Part shown: piece by piece, positions 7,809 through 17,470 of the stretch
Layout of the letters: each line of letters starts with the position of its first letter
Numbering within the stretch: the stretch's first letter is position 1
Source: Bacilli bacterium
GTDB lineage: Bacteria > Bacillota_I > Bacilli_A > ML615J-28 > CAG-313
Assembly: GCA_017398545.1 (NCBI GenBank)
Contig: JAFQFT010000022.1
Location: 1-64,000 of the forward strand
DNA: 64,000 bases
Reading direction: 5' to 3'
Made by a program: the position numbers and the translations under genes
Notes under the pieces: model-generated
Told to the model about the DNA's origin: nothing
Databases searched by the model: none
What the model saw: only the letters and a program-made list of their open reading frames with translations

Positions 7809-8513
7809 TTAATATTTTGTTCTATCAATAGTGAGTGGCGTAATAGATATATAACCATCATAATAAGCTCTTATATCAGATTCAATATCTTTTTCACCTT
7901 TTCCATATAAACATTCACCTGTTGCAAAAAGTAGTCCATCAATTAAATCATACTTATGAGAAAACTGATTTCCTCCTTGTTTAGTAATTTTATATCCTTC
8001 TGCATTTATTGGCATATTAACGTTTAAAATAGGGCTATTTTTAAGAGTTTCATCACTTTCTATATATTTTATTATATTTGGTATTTGACTTGCAGAAATA
8101 AGTTCATTTCTTTCACTTGAAAAAGCAATAGCTTTTGTATTATGAATACCTGCTTCAAAACAAGCAGCAACAGTTCCAGAATATAATATATCTATTCCCA
8201 TATTAAGACCGTTATTAATTCCAGATATTACATAGTCAGGCTTAAGTTTCAAATAAACAATTCCAACACTTATACAATCAGCAGGACTACCGGTTAAAGA
8301 ATATGTTAAAACATCTTTATATATTGATTCTTCTTTAACTAATTCTAATCCATCTTTTAATGTAATCGAATGAGATACAGCAGATGAATTATATTTAGGA
8401 GCAATTACAATAATATCTTTTGTAAATTTATAAATTTCTTCAACAAGAATTCTTATTCCATCAGCATCAAAACCATCATCATTAGTAATAAGAATTTTTT
8501 TATTATAAAGCAT
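7809..8513 (-). CDS. surE: 5'/3'-nucleotidase SurE
   Basis: 234 residues. Family motifs: ITNDDGFDADGI at 9-20 with the metal ligands D12/D13, NSSAVSHSIT (about 43-52), GSPADC (about 77) and SGINNGLNMG (about 96). Dephosphorylates nucleoside monophosphates and short polyphosphates. Its start overlaps the stop of the upstream DHH phosphoesterase gene by 11 bases, so translation is coupled. Together with the two DHH proteins this makes a three-gene unit that could turn oligonucleotides into mononucleotides and then nucleosides. Confidence 0.93.
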   Translation of the reverse strand: MLYNKKILITNDDGFDADGIRILVEEIYKFTKDIIVIAPKYNSSAVSHSITLKDGLELVKEESIYKDVLTYSLTGSPADCISVGIVYLKLKPDYVISGINNGLNMGIDILYSGTVAACFEAGIHNTKAIAFSSERNELISASQIPNIIKYIESDETLKNSPILNVNMPINAEGYKITKQGGNQFSHKYDLIDGLLFATGECLYGKGEKDIESDIRAYYDGYISITPLTIDRTKY

Positions 8514-9510
8514 CAGGATGCTCCTCTTTATATTGTTTCACTAATAAATCAAGTTCTTCTAATAGTAACTTCATTTCTTTTTTAGAATAAATTGTTGCGC
8601 CACAAGCTTGTAGGTGACCTCCACCACGATATCGTGATGCTACACCATTAATTGTTACACCTCTTGAACGAAGACGTACTCTTATTTCTTTTGATGGATC
8701 AAGTTCACCTTTTGCTAGGTTTTCTGGTTTTGGAAGACCTTGTTCAATAAAAGCACACCATACAGGATATCCTTTAATTGTACTAATCGAATTAACAAGG
8801 TTTGCTGCTTCATCTTTAGTTACGCCAAATTTTTCAATTATCTTTTTAGAAAAATATATGTATGCTACGCCATTAGGAGTTGTTTTAAAATTATTTAAAA
8901 CATAACCTTGTAGTTTAAGAGTTGCAACATCATCAATATATAACTTATTATATAAAGTATCTACATCTACACCTAAATCAAGTAAATAACCTGCATTGTT
9001 TAAAACTTCGCTAGTTAAACCACGATATCTAAAGCGACCAGTATCTGTAACAATTCCAAAGTATAAAGCATAGCCTGCTTTTTCACACATTTTAACTTCA
9101 TTTCCCCATGCTTTAATCATTCTAACAATAATAGAACTACACGCAGGGCTTGTTTCATCTACATACCATAAATCACCGAATTCAGGACTATCATCATGAT
9201 GATCTATCTTTATAATATATTTTCCTGTTTGCCATCTACCATCACAAATTCTACTTTCATTTGCTGTATCAACAACAATTACTAAAGCATCTTTATAATA
9301 TTCATCAGAAATAATATCTACTTCACCTAATTCTTTTAAATATTCAGGAAGTTCATCTCCAACTGCATATACTTCTTTTTCAGGAAATGAATTTTTAAGT
9401 AAATATTTTAACCCCATTTGGCTTCCCATACAATCCCCATCAGGTCTTATATGACGATGAATAATTATACGATTATATTCTTTTATTTTATTTAAAATTT
9501 CTATAAACAT
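8503..9510 (-). CDS. DHH/DHHA1 phosphoesterase (NrnA-like), copy 2
   Basis: 335 residues. Metal-binding motifs in order: HIRPDGD (20-26), VVDTANE (79-85), IDHHDD (102-107), and the C-terminal DHHA1 signature GGGHLQACGA. NrnA-type enzymes are oligoribonucleases that finish RNA decay and also hydrolyse pAp or c-di-nucleotide breakdown products. It overlaps both its neighbours (10 and 11 bases). A paralogue is encoded directly upstream; the two share the same motifs but differ considerably, so they may divide substrates (nanoRNA, pAp, pGpG or pApA). Confidence 0.88.
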   Translation of the reverse strand: MFIEILNKIKEYNRIIIHRHIRPDGDCMGSQMGLKYLLKNSFPEKEVYAVGDELPEYLKELGEVDIISDEYYKDALVIVVDTANESRICDGRWQTGKYIIKIDHHDDSPEFGDLWYVDETSPACSSIIVRMIKAWGNEVKMCEKAGYALYFGIVTDTGRFRYRGLTSEVLNNAGYLLDLGVDVDTLYNKLYIDDVATLKLQGYVLNNFKTTPNGVAYIYFSKKIIEKFGVTKDEAANLVNSISTIKGYPVWCAFIEQGLPKPENLAKGELDPSKEIRVRLRSRGVTINGVASRYRGGGHLQACGATIYSKKEMKLLLEELDLLVKQYKEEHPDAL

Positions 9511-10445
9511 TCTTCACCTCTTGCAACACGTTCTAAGTCGCTAATAATTTCTTTAACTGTATCAAAACTATAAACAGTTGTTCCACTTGCTTGAAGGTGA
9601 CCACCTCCACCATATTTAGTAGCAACAACGTTTATGTTTTTACCATTCGATCTAAATTCACAATATATATCTCCAGACTCATCTTCAGAAAAATTTGCCC
9701 AAATACATATTTCTTCAATACCAGCCATAATATTAACCATACCACGAGATACATCATAAATAGGTACATTATATTCTTTTATTTCTTCTTTAGTATTAAT
9801 TAAATATGCAACACCACTTTCAAGCACAACAAACTTATCAATTAGTTTTGCTTTAAGTTTAACATTAGCAAGTTTATCAACATAGATTTTATTATAAATA
9901 TATTCAGTATCAATTTTATACTTCATAAGTTCACTTGCAATTTTATATGTTTCTGAATTAGTAGATGAATATCTAAATCTTCCACTATCAGTAACCATTC
10001 CAGTAAATAAAGCACTTGCAGCTTTATCGTTTAATTTAAATCTTTTTTCAATTAAGAATTTTGCAATAACACCTGCACATGATTCACGTGATGTATCAAC
10101 ATATGCTAAATCACCATATTCTCCTTGTGGATAATGATGATCTATTTTTATTAAGAACGCACCCGTATTATATCTTTCATCACTAATTAATCGATCAGTA
10201 CCAGTATCTAAAACAATTACTAATGCTTCTTTATATAGTTCATCCTCAACTTCATCCATATCACCTATCCAAGAATAGCGTTCAGATATATCTCCTACTA
10301 CTTTTACACACTTAGTAGGAAAAGTTGCTAGAATCGCTTCTTTTAAGCCTATTTGAGATCCTAAAGCATCTCCATCTGGTTTTGTATGTCTATGAATAAT
10401 TATTGTATTATACTCTTTAATTTTATGATAAATTTTTGTTAACAT
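9501..10445 (-). CDS. DHH/DHHA1 phosphoesterase (NrnA-like), copy 1
   Basis: 314 residues, the usual NrnA length. Motifs: HTKPDGD (20-26), VLDTGTD (78-84), IDHHYP (101-106) and YGGGGHLQASGT near the C terminus. First gene of the unit copy 1-copy 2-surE, all overlapping. A TG-extended -10 (TGGTATACT) lies just upstream with a weak -35. Tandem NrnA paralogues are known from mycoplasmas, where one chain is an oligoribonuclease/pAp phosphatase. Which role each has here cannot be told from sequence alone. Confidence 0.88.
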   Translation of the reverse strand: MLTKIYHKIKEYNTIIIHRHTKPDGDALGSQIGLKEAILATFPTKCVKVVGDISERYSWIGDMDEVEDELYKEALVIVLDTGTDRLISDERYNTGAFLIKIDHHYPQGEYGDLAYVDTSRESCAGVIAKFLIEKRFKLNDKAASALFTGMVTDSGRFRYSSTNSETYKIASELMKYKIDTEYIYNKIYVDKLANVKLKAKLIDKFVVLESGVAYLINTKEEIKEYNVPIYDVSRGMVNIMAGIEEICIWANFSEDESGDIYCEFRSNGKNINVVATKYGGGGHLQASGTTVYSFDTVKEIISDLERVARGEECL

Positions 10446-10500
10446 TTTATTTCACCACCTATTATTAAGTATACCATATATATCTTACTTTTTCATTAAA

Positions 10501-10527
10501 AAAGAAAAATAACCTAAAATTAGGTTA
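10501..10527 (-). terminator. Terminator of the small lipoprotein gene
   Basis: AACCTAATTTTAGGTT (10511-10526) followed on the minus strand by ATTTTTCTTTTTT; the stop codon overlaps the stem. Confidence 0.75.
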
Positions 10528-10977
10528 CTCTTCAAAATAAGAACTATCTATATAAATATTGTATCCTTCATAAATATATATAACTTCACGCCATTCAACA
10601 TATCTATAATATTCTCCATCTTCATCATAACCTTCTTTTTCGCCATAATTTAAATGAAGAACGTTAGTTTTACCTTTTTTCAATATTTGAGTTTTTCTTT
10701 GAATAACATTTTTAATACTTCCATCTTTATTATAATAAACATAACAAATTGTATATTTACTTCTTATAGAATCATCATAAGCTCCAACAACTATATTTAA
10801 AGGAACTTTATAATAATATTCCTTTTCACCATCACTATTAACGTATGAAAAACCATATTTCCCTTTTTCACCATATACTAATAAATCAGCATTATCAGAT
10901 ATTACATATTTATTTTTACAACTTGTTAAAGAAAACGCAAGAAAAACTATCATTAATAATATATATATTCTTTTCAT
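10525..10977 (-). CDS. Small putative lipoprotein, unknown function
   Basis: 150 residues. Signal peptide with a lipobox, FSLTSC (cysteine about 20), then about 130 residues rich in Tyr, Lys and Asp with alternating beta-like pattern (YYKVPLNIVVGAY, YYRYVEWREVIYIYEG). Expected to be anchored to the outer face of the membrane. No known family recognised. Single-gene unit: own promoter (TTGTAA-17-TATAAT) and own terminator. Confidence 0.7.
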   Translation of the reverse strand: MKRIYILLMIVFLAFSLTSCKNKYVISDNADLLVYGEKGKYGFSYVNSDGEKEYYYKVPLNIVVGAYDDSIRSKYTICYVYYNKDGSIKNVIQRKTQILKKGKTNVLHLNYGEKEGYDEDGEYYRYVEWREVIYIYEGYNIYIDSSYFEE

Positions 10978-11000
10978 ATAATCACCTACTTCTTATTTTA

Positions 11001-11029
11001 ATTATACCATAAAGGATAAATAATTACAA
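11001..11029 (-). promoter_or_regulatory. Promoter of the small lipoprotein gene
   Basis: Minus strand TTGTAA (11024-11029), 17-base spacer, TATAAT (11001-11006), with TATGG before the -10. Confidence 0.7.
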
Positions 11030-11060
11030 GAAAAAAGAGTATCACATAATGTGATACCCT
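11030..11060 (-). terminator. Terminator of the ABC-nuclease operon
   Basis: GTATCACATTATGTGATAC perfect stem (11039-11057) plus flanking pairs, followed on the minus strand by TCTTTTTT. It ends the nine-kilobase unit that starts near 20.58 kb. Confidence 0.82.
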
Positions 11061-11072
11061 TAAATTTAATTA

Positions 11073-14000
11073 CTATTCAGTATAAACTTCTATAGAAGAT
11101 ACACGCACTTGATTTCCATCACATACAAATGTGAATGAAGTAACTGCTTCTGCAAATTCAAGGATGCATTTAGTTCCATCAAAAGTAACTGTAGCTCCAG
11201 AAAGAGTTGTTTTACTTAAATCATAACCTGAAATTGCACAAATAACAAGTTTAGTAAATGCTTTTTCACTTTCAATTACAACCTCTGAAGATTTATAGAA
11301 TCTTGCAGGATTATAATATTTTTCGTTTACATTAGAAGTAGAAGAAGCTTTGTTATTAGTTACTTTTATTCCGTTTTCTTCCCAAACTTGAATTTCAGTT
11401 GAAATTTGAGTTCTCTTTGATAAATTATCAAAAGTGATAGTTACAGCGCCTTCTGCTACTTGATCATACGAATCATCATGACCTGTAATTGTGATTGTAG
11501 CACCTTGAGCGATTTGACGTTTTTCAGAGAAAGTACCCATAGTTCCTTCAACAGTAACAATGTCACCTAAAGCAACTTTTGTATAAACTCTAAATACATA
11601 TAATGTACCTGTAGCATCTTTTAATGTAAAGTTCATGTTTCCATATTGATCATTCCAAGCTTCAACAGCATCTACTGTACCTTTAATAATTACAGCAGTA
11701 CCATCAGCAAGTTCTAAAGCTTCTGCGACAGTATATTCACCAGTACTTGGTTCTACATAGTTAGGATCTTTTTCTCCACAAGCACATTCACCATTAACAT
11801 ATTCATGTTCATGAGGAGTTACTTCACCAGCAACACCACCATATAAATGACCAACGAATGATGAAGCAGCTTTATCAATTGAAGAAGGGCTAATTGTATC
11901 ATATGTTCCATATGTACCGATATAGTATTCAGTACCTTCAACTAATGTAGTAAATGTATTAAGTTCATCATTATATGTATAAACACTTGATGCAGCAGCT
12001 TCGAATTTAATGTTAATATGAGTACCACTTGCAACAACATTAATATATAAAACAGTGCCATCAGCTTTAACTAATTTTAAGTTATAACCACCTTCAACAG
12101 CTACTACATATACATCAGCAGCAGCAGTAACATCTTCTGTACTTTCACCATAATATGTGTTTTTATAGTTACCAGTTACAAAAATTGTTTTACCAGTATT
12201 ACCTTGAAGTAAACCGAATTTATAAGCAACATTTTCTTCAAATTCAGTAACTACACCAAATGTAGGATTTTCTGGTTTTACATAGTTAGGATCTTCAGCA
12301 CCACATTCACATTTACCATCTACATATTCATGTTCATGAGGAGTTTCACTTCCGCCATTTACATCATATAAATGACCAACGAATGATGAAGCAGCTTTAT
12401 CAATTGAAGAAGGACTAATTGTATCATATGTTCCATATGTACCAATATAATATTCAGTTTCATTAACAAATGTAGTAAATGTTTCTAATTCTTCATTATA
12501 ATTCCATACAGTAGAAGCAGCTGCTTCAAATTTAATATTAATATGAGTACCACTTGCAACAACATTAATATATAAAACAGTACCACTAGTTTGAACAAGT
12601 TTTAAGTTGTAACCACCTTCAACAGCTACTACATATACATCAGCAGCAGCAGCTAAATCAGTTGTACTTTCACCATAATATGTGTTTTTATAATTACCAG
12701 TTAAGTATAAAGTTTGACCAGTATTACCTTGAACAACTTCAAATTTATAAGCATAATCAGTCTTGAATGGACCTTCAACAATAATTGGATCATCTACAAA
12801 ACTATCAATATAACATCCTGAATTGAATTCTAATGTTCCACCAAAGTTAGTTAATTGACCAACGATAACAACAACATCACCAACTTTAATTTGATCTTCA
12901 GCAGTAAATTTTTCATTATTTAAATATTTAGCACGGAATACGATAATATCTTTAACACCATCAGTGATTGTAAATGTAGCATTACCATAACTTAAACTTA
13001 AATCTGTGATTTCTTTAATTGTACCAATAGCATAAACTGTATCAGTTTTTTCTTGATCTGCAAGTTCACCAGCGATTAATACTGCATCACTTACTGAATA
13101 TGGATCTTCTTTAGTACCAGCATGTTTAGGAGTTTCTTTAACAATCTTCTTAATTGTAACTGTTAATTCTTTAGAAGCAGTAGCTTCGCCAACTGTAACT
13201 GTAACTTTTAATACAACAACTTGATCTTCATCTGCGCGTGTAACTTTTGCAACACCTTCAACAATTTCAACACCTGTACCAGAAACAACTTCCCAAGTAC
13301 CAGCATCACTTAAATCAAAGTCTGCATCATAAGTATCTTTTAAATTAATTTGAGTTAATGCAACGTTAGCTTTAGTTTCATCATCAACTACTGGAGCTTC
13401 AACTTTTTCAACTTCACCATTCCATAATAAGTGGTTTTTAACAATTCTTGAGTCACGGTCATAACCACAACCAGCAACTTGAACATATTCACCAACTAAA
13501 GCTTCTAATTGAGCTTTCATTTCAGCAGTATATGATTTGTAATAAATCCATGCAACTTCACCTGTATAAGCATCAGTAATAAAGAATTCATCTTTAGTAG
13601 TTGAGTTATATTCATAACCTAAGTAACCTTCAACTTTATATAAGTCACCACCTAAATGACCAATAACATCATCACCAAGACCTTTATTTTGATCTTCCCA
13701 TTCTTGAGGAGTAACTACTTTATATTCAGGTAAAGTAACTTTACCATTTGATTTAGAAACAGATACATTTGAACCAACTTGTAAGCTTCCATAGTATGAG
13801 TAAACACCACCAATAACTTCTACATAGTCACCAACTTCAACTGATTTATTATCACCATAAACATAAATACCATCAGTACCATCATGTAACATGAAACCTT
13901 TAGTAGCACCTTCAGCATTAAGTTTTGCAGTAACAACACCATTTAGCAATACATTATATTTAACAGAATCATTAGTAACTAAAGCCTTATCAACTTTTTG

Positions 14001-14522
14001 TTCAACATAAATGTAATTCCAAGCACGTGCTTTTACATCTTCAATAGTACCAGTGTCAGTACCTTCAGGTTTAGCTAATACTGTAAATGTGAATTGTTTT
14101 GAAATAGGTTCAGTAGTAGCTGTTTGAGTACCGTTTGCTTCCCAACTATATTCACAAACAACAGTTGCAGTAATAATTACTGTAGCATATAAATCTTCAC
14201 CATCTAATACGTTTCTTTCATCATCAAATTCAGGACGATTAACTTTACCTTCATTAGAGATAATGTCTTCTTCTGAACTTGTCCATGAAATTGAAACACC
14301 TGGATAATTTTTATTTTGAGTAGCAAAGAATAATGAACCAGTGATCTTTGTTCTGTCTTCATCATCCCAAATTAATTTACCTAATACTTCTTGAGCATCA
14401 GCTTCAGCTTTTTGTTTTGCAGCAGTTTCTGGAGATTGTGTAACTCCATCACAAGCAACTAAACAAACAAATGCAAGAAGTAAGCAAATCAAACCAGCAA
14501 ATAAATTGCGTTTTTTAGACAT
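11073..14522 (-). CDS. Large multidomain OB-fold surface lipoprotein
   Basis: 1149 residues. Lipobox LVAC (21-24). In order: an immunoglobulin-like segment with WTSSEEDIIS (about 45-155); an OB-fold-like domain (about 175-270, FMLHDGTDGIYVYG...VGDYVEVIGGV); a second Ig-like stretch; a second OB-like domain (about 490-590); two near-identical 175-residue repeats, each with a HEHEYV-G-C-CG-DPNYV motif (about 727 and 902); a further OB-like domain (about 945-1035); and a C-terminal beta-rich domain. OB domains of this kind accompany secreted nucleases. Last gene of an operon with an ABC importer and an SNase nuclease, so it may bind nucleic acid on the cell surface. No catalytic motif seen. Confidence 0.8.
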   Translation of the reverse strand: MSKKRNLFAGLICLLLAFVCLVACDGVTQSPETAAKQKAEADAQEVLGKLIWDDEDRTKITGSLFFATQNKNYPGVSISWTSSEEDIISNEGKVNRPEFDDERNVLDGEDLYATVIITATVVCEYSWEANGTQTATTEPISKQFTFTVLAKPEGTDTGTIEDVKARAWNYIYVEQKVDKALVTNDSVKYNVLLNGVVTAKLNAEGATKGFMLHDGTDGIYVYGDNKSVEVGDYVEVIGGVYSYYGSLQVGSNVSVSKSNGKVTLPEYKVVTPQEWEDQNKGLGDDVIGHLGGDLYKVEGYLGYEYNSTTKDEFFITDAYTGEVAWIYYKSYTAEMKAQLEALVGEYVQVAGCGYDRDSRIVKNHLLWNGEVEKVEAPVVDDETKANVALTQINLKDTYDADFDLSDAGTWEVVSGTGVEIVEGVAKVTRADEDQVVVLKVTVTVGEATASKELTVTIKKIVKETPKHAGTKEDPYSVSDAVLIAGELADQEKTDTVYAIGTIKEITDLSLSYGNATFTITDGVKDIIVFRAKYLNNEKFTAEDQIKVGDVVVIVGQLTNFGGTLEFNSGCYIDSFVDDPIIVEGPFKTDYAYKFEVVQGNTGQTLYLTGNYKNTYYGESTTDLAAAADVYVVAVEGGYNLKLVQTSGTVLYINVVASGTHINIKFEAAASTVWNYNEELETFTTFVNETEYYIGTYGTYDTISPSSIDKAASSFVGHLYDVNGGSETPHEHEYVDGKCECGAEDPNYVKPENPTFGVVTEFEENVAYKFGLLQGNTGKTIFVTGNYKNTYYGESTEDVTAAADVYVVAVEGGYNLKLVKADGTVLYINVVASGTHINIKFEAAASSVYTYNDELNTFTTLVEGTEYYIGTYGTYDTISPSSIDKAASSFVGHLYGGVAGEVTPHEHEYVNGECACGEKDPNYVEPSTGEYTVAEALELADGTAVIIKGTVDAVEAWNDQYGNMNFTLKDATGTLYVFRVYTKVALGDIVTVEGTMGTFSEKRQIAQGATITITGHDDSYDQVAEGAVTITFDNLSKRTQISTEIQVWEENGIKVTNNKASSTSNVNEKYYNPARFYKSSEVVIESEKAFTKLVICAISGYDLSKTTLSGATVTFDGTKCILEFAEAVTSFTFVCDGNQVRVSSIEVYTE
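11755..12804. repeat. Two tandem 525-bp repeats inside the OB-fold lipoprotein gene
   Basis: Landmarks recur at exactly 525 bases: ACATAGTTAGGATCTT at 11755 and 12280, CCAACGAATGATGAAGCAGC at 11851 and 12376. The reading frame is kept (175 residues per unit). Conservation is highest over about 470 bases of each unit; the right end of the second copy fades after about 12755. Confidence 0.85.
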
Positions 14523-14548
14523 ACTTTTTTATTCCTCCTTGTATGTTT

Positions 14549-15913
14549 TTATTCTAAAACTATATCATCAAACGATGTTAACATCATTTGAATATAACCA
14601 TTATTATTATCATCTGTATTGCTATCGTAATATGATACAACAGCAGTTATAGATTTAATTGTTTTTCCCATAAAGAATTCATAACTTGTAATTCTTCCAT
14701 CAGGACCAACTAAGTTAATATTAGCACCAACACGAACATCTAGTCTTACAGTTTGACCTTCATTATTAACGTATGTTGTTTTAACAGTAAATGCGTTACC
14801 ATCATTATCGTCATAACCACCTGTAACAGTTAGATTATTAATATTTACTAAACTACCAATTAAAATAGGGTTATTAACGTTAATAACAGAATTATCTGTA
14901 ATATAATCAATATTAACAACTGAAGTAGGATCACTTGGAGCAAAAGATCTTACCTTAACTGAAATATCAGTAAGTTGTAAAGTTCCATAATAATAACCAA
15001 TTTTGCCTTCAATAACAACAGAGTTACCTACTTTTAATTCAGGTTTACTATTGTAACCGCCATAAACGTAAACACCATAATATTTATTATCTTCTTCATT
15101 ATATTGTTGAATATAAGCAGATGTAGTTCCATCACGTCTTGCAACTACGCCAGAAATAATAACTTTTTTACCTTTGTCTTTTCCTTGAACACCAGCTTCA
15201 ATAGTACCATATTGTTCTTTAATGTCTTTTAAAGACATAGCTTCAGATTCTTTTGAGTAATCATAATCAGGGTCATTATTGTAACCATAAATACGACATC
15301 TTGCAATAGTAACATCATAAACAGCTTTTGCAAATATATCTGCATATACAGTATCACTTGCTTTTGCTTTACCTAAAGCAACTTCTACTATTTCTAAGTT
15401 AAGTAATCTTGAATCACCGTTTTCATCAATAAGCCATACCCAAGATAAGTATCTTTGACCAGTTGAATCGAATCTTTCTTCTAAATCTTCACATTGTAAT
15501 ACAATTTTATAAGCATTACGTAATGCTTCTTTTGTATATTTACTTGCAGCAAATCCCCAAGGTTCAACTTTATAAGTTGATTCAGGAGTATTTACACCAG
15601 AAAAACGCACAGTAACTTTTTCACCATTTTTTGTTTTAAAATGAGCTGTATCACCGTCAACAAATTGACTAACAGTAACTTCACCAATACCATCTTTAAC
15701 AAAATCTTTTCCTTCCCAAGATGCACTTAATTTAAGTGCATCAGTTTCAGGAGTAACATAATTATATGTATCCGCAAACGGATCATAATTTGGATCTTCT
15801 TCACCACAAGAACATTTACCATCAACGTAGTTGTGTGTATGTGATTGATCACAACCTGCTAGAATAAATACTAACAAGAATAATAAGAAATATTTTACTA
15901 TATTCTTAAACAT
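14549..15913 (-). CDS. Secreted SNase-type (thermonuclease) lipoprotein with OB-fold domains
   Basis: 454 residues. Lipobox ending at C21, then an HTHNYVDGKCSCG motif (25-37). The SNase domain (about 78-212) keeps D86 and D88, R103, E111 and R154, aligning with staphylococcal D19, D21, R35, E43 and R87. The calcium ligand D40 is replaced by Asn (N108 in GVNTPES). Followed by one or two OB-like domains (YGVYVYGGYN...VGNSVVIEGKIGYYYG). Expected to cut DNA or RNA outside the cell while tethered to the membrane. Encoded between an ABC importer and a second OB lipoprotein in one operon, suggesting nucleic-acid scavenging. Confidence 0.88.
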   Translation of the reverse strand: MFKNIVKYFLLFLLVFILAGCDQSHTHNYVDGKCSCGEEDPNYDPFADTYNYVTPETDALKLSASWEGKDFVKDGIGEVTVSQFVDGDTAHFKTKNGEKVTVRFSGVNTPESTYKVEPWGFAASKYTKEALRNAYKIVLQCEDLEERFDSTGQRYLSWVWLIDENGDSRLLNLEIVEVALGKAKASDTVYADIFAKAVYDVTIARCRIYGYNNDPDYDYSKESEAMSLKDIKEQYGTIEAGVQGKDKGKKVIISGVVARRDGTTSAYIQQYNEEDNKYYGVYVYGGYNSKPELKVGNSVVIEGKIGYYYGTLQLTDISVKVRSFAPSDPTSVVNIDYITDNSVINVNNPILIGSLVNINNLTVTGGYDDNDGNAFTVKTTYVNNEGQTVRLDVRVGANINLVGPDGRITSYEFFMGKTIKSITAVVSYYDSNTDDNNNGYIQMMLTSFDDIVLE

Positions 15914-15943
15914 ATTTTTAACCTTTAAATCAAATGTTTAATA

Positions 15944-17395
15944 TTAGCTGTTTTCTAATGCATCTAACGCTTCTTTAATAGCTTTGTCAACATCATATTC
16001 TTTTTGGTTATATAAAATAGCTTTGATAACGAATTCACCTTCAGAACGCGCAAGAGCAGAACCAGGGAATGCAACAGAAGTATAATAATAATCAGCTTGA
16101 GCAAGACCTACAACACATACTTCTTTAACTGCATCGTATTCTTTAACAGGTTGACCATTTTCATCTAATTGAGGATTACCATTTTCGTCATAAATAATTT
16201 GGCTAATATATTGTTGATATTCTTTAGAAGCAGCAACGTCTTTACGAATTGGGAAATAAGCAGTTTCTAATGTCCATTTTAATGCAGATTCATAATTAGT
16301 TAAATATTTCATAAATAACCAACCGAATAATTCTTCTTGTTTATCACCACATTCAAATAATGTAACATTTGTACCTTGTTGAATAACTTGTTTTTCATCT
16401 TCAGAAGCACCAGCCATTTGAGGATATGGAGCAACACCAGTAACGAATGAACCATCAGTTACAACGTTGTAAGAAGCACCAGCAGAAGAACCTAAAGTCA
16501 TAGGAAGTTGAACAGCTTTAAATGCATCAGAACAGTAGTTAGTACCAAGATAAGTAGCAGTAACTGTATTACCGTTATTGAATTCTTCAACTAACCAATT
16601 TAATGCAGCTTTTGCTTGAGGATTATCAAATCTGTATTCACCAACACCATTTTTATTAAAGCCTGTATATTCACCACCCCATTGTTGAATTAATGTGATG
16701 AAGAAGTTAGCTTCAGAGTCGATACCAATACCACCAACTTTTTTACCAGCATCTTTAGCATTTTGATATTCAGTAGTAGTTTTCCATGCATTACAAATTT
16801 CAATTACATCATCCCAAGTTGCAGGAACTTCCCAACCATATTTATCAAATAAATCTTTGTTATAGAATAAAACTTCAGTAGATTTATTGAATGGAATAGA
16901 ATAGATTGTTCCTTCTGAATCATAAATACTACCTTCAGCCCAGAATCTATCAATGAAACCATATGAATCAGAAGCACTACCATCTAAACCATATTCTTGA
17001 TGTTCAATATATTTATCTAATGAGCTAACAGCGCGACCTTGTAAATATAAAGATACATGGTCTGGATAAGCTTGAGCGATAGTTGGTTGTTCACCAACTG
17101 ATAAGCTTGAAGCAATTGTTTGTCTTAAAGTGTCATAGTCACCTTGGCTAGTTTGTTCAACAGTAACTCTAACACCATATTGCTCATACATATCTTCTTG
17201 GAAATTTTCAATAATAGCTTGAATAACTGCTTGGTTAGCGGCACCCATTGCATGATAGAAAGTAACAACTGTTTCTTTAGATTTATCAATTTGATCTGGT
17301 TCTAAAATATCACCAGAGTTATTAGTATTACCTCCACAAGATGCAACGCTTACTAAAGCGATTAACATGATTAATAAAGTTAAAAACTTTTTCAT
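15944..17395 (-). CDS. ABC importer substrate-binding lipoprotein, sugar type
   Basis: 483 residues. Signal peptide with lipobox ASC (C20), then an extracellular solute-binding domain of the MalE/UgpB kind (VVTFYHAMG..., FNKSTEVLFYNKDLFDKYGWEVPATWDDV, near 75-190). Sits after two permease genes and the ATPase, completing an importer of the carbohydrate-uptake-1 family. Members transport sugars, glycerol-3-phosphate or its diesters; the exact ligand cannot be read from sequence. The operon goes on to a nuclease lipoprotein, so a phosphorylated sugar or nucleoside ligand is worth testing. Confidence 0.92.
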   Translation of the reverse strand: MKKFLTLLIMLIALVSVASCGGNTNNSGDILEPDQIDKSKETVVTFYHAMGAANQAVIQAIIENFQEDMYEQYGVRVTVEQTSQGDYDTLRQTIASSLSVGEQPTIAQAYPDHVSLYLQGRAVSSLDKYIEHQEYGLDGSASDSYGFIDRFWAEGSIYDSEGTIYSIPFNKSTEVLFYNKDLFDKYGWEVPATWDDVIEICNAWKTTTEYQNAKDAGKKVGGIGIDSEANFFITLIQQWGGEYTGFNKNGVGEYRFDNPQAKAALNWLVEEFNNGNTVTATYLGTNYCSDAFKAVQLPMTLGSSAGASYNVVTDGSFVTGVAPYPQMAGASEDEKQVIQQGTNVTLFECGDKQEELFGWLFMKYLTNYESALKWTLETAYFPIRKDVAASKEYQQYISQIIYDENGNPQLDENGQPVKEYDAVKEVCVVGLAQADYYYTSVAFPGSALARSEGEFVIKAILYNQKEYDVDKAIKEALDALENS

Positions 17396-17470
17396 TTTTT
17401 TCTCCTTTTAATTTTTTTGGTTTATTTTTTATATTTTCGCTAAACAAAGAATTTAATTTCTTTTTTAGTT

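Noticed and set aside
11755-12804. CRISPR-like array because of repeated units
   Set aside because: Only two long units (525 bp) that keep a reading frame inside one protein gene; no short repeats with spacers and no cas genes.
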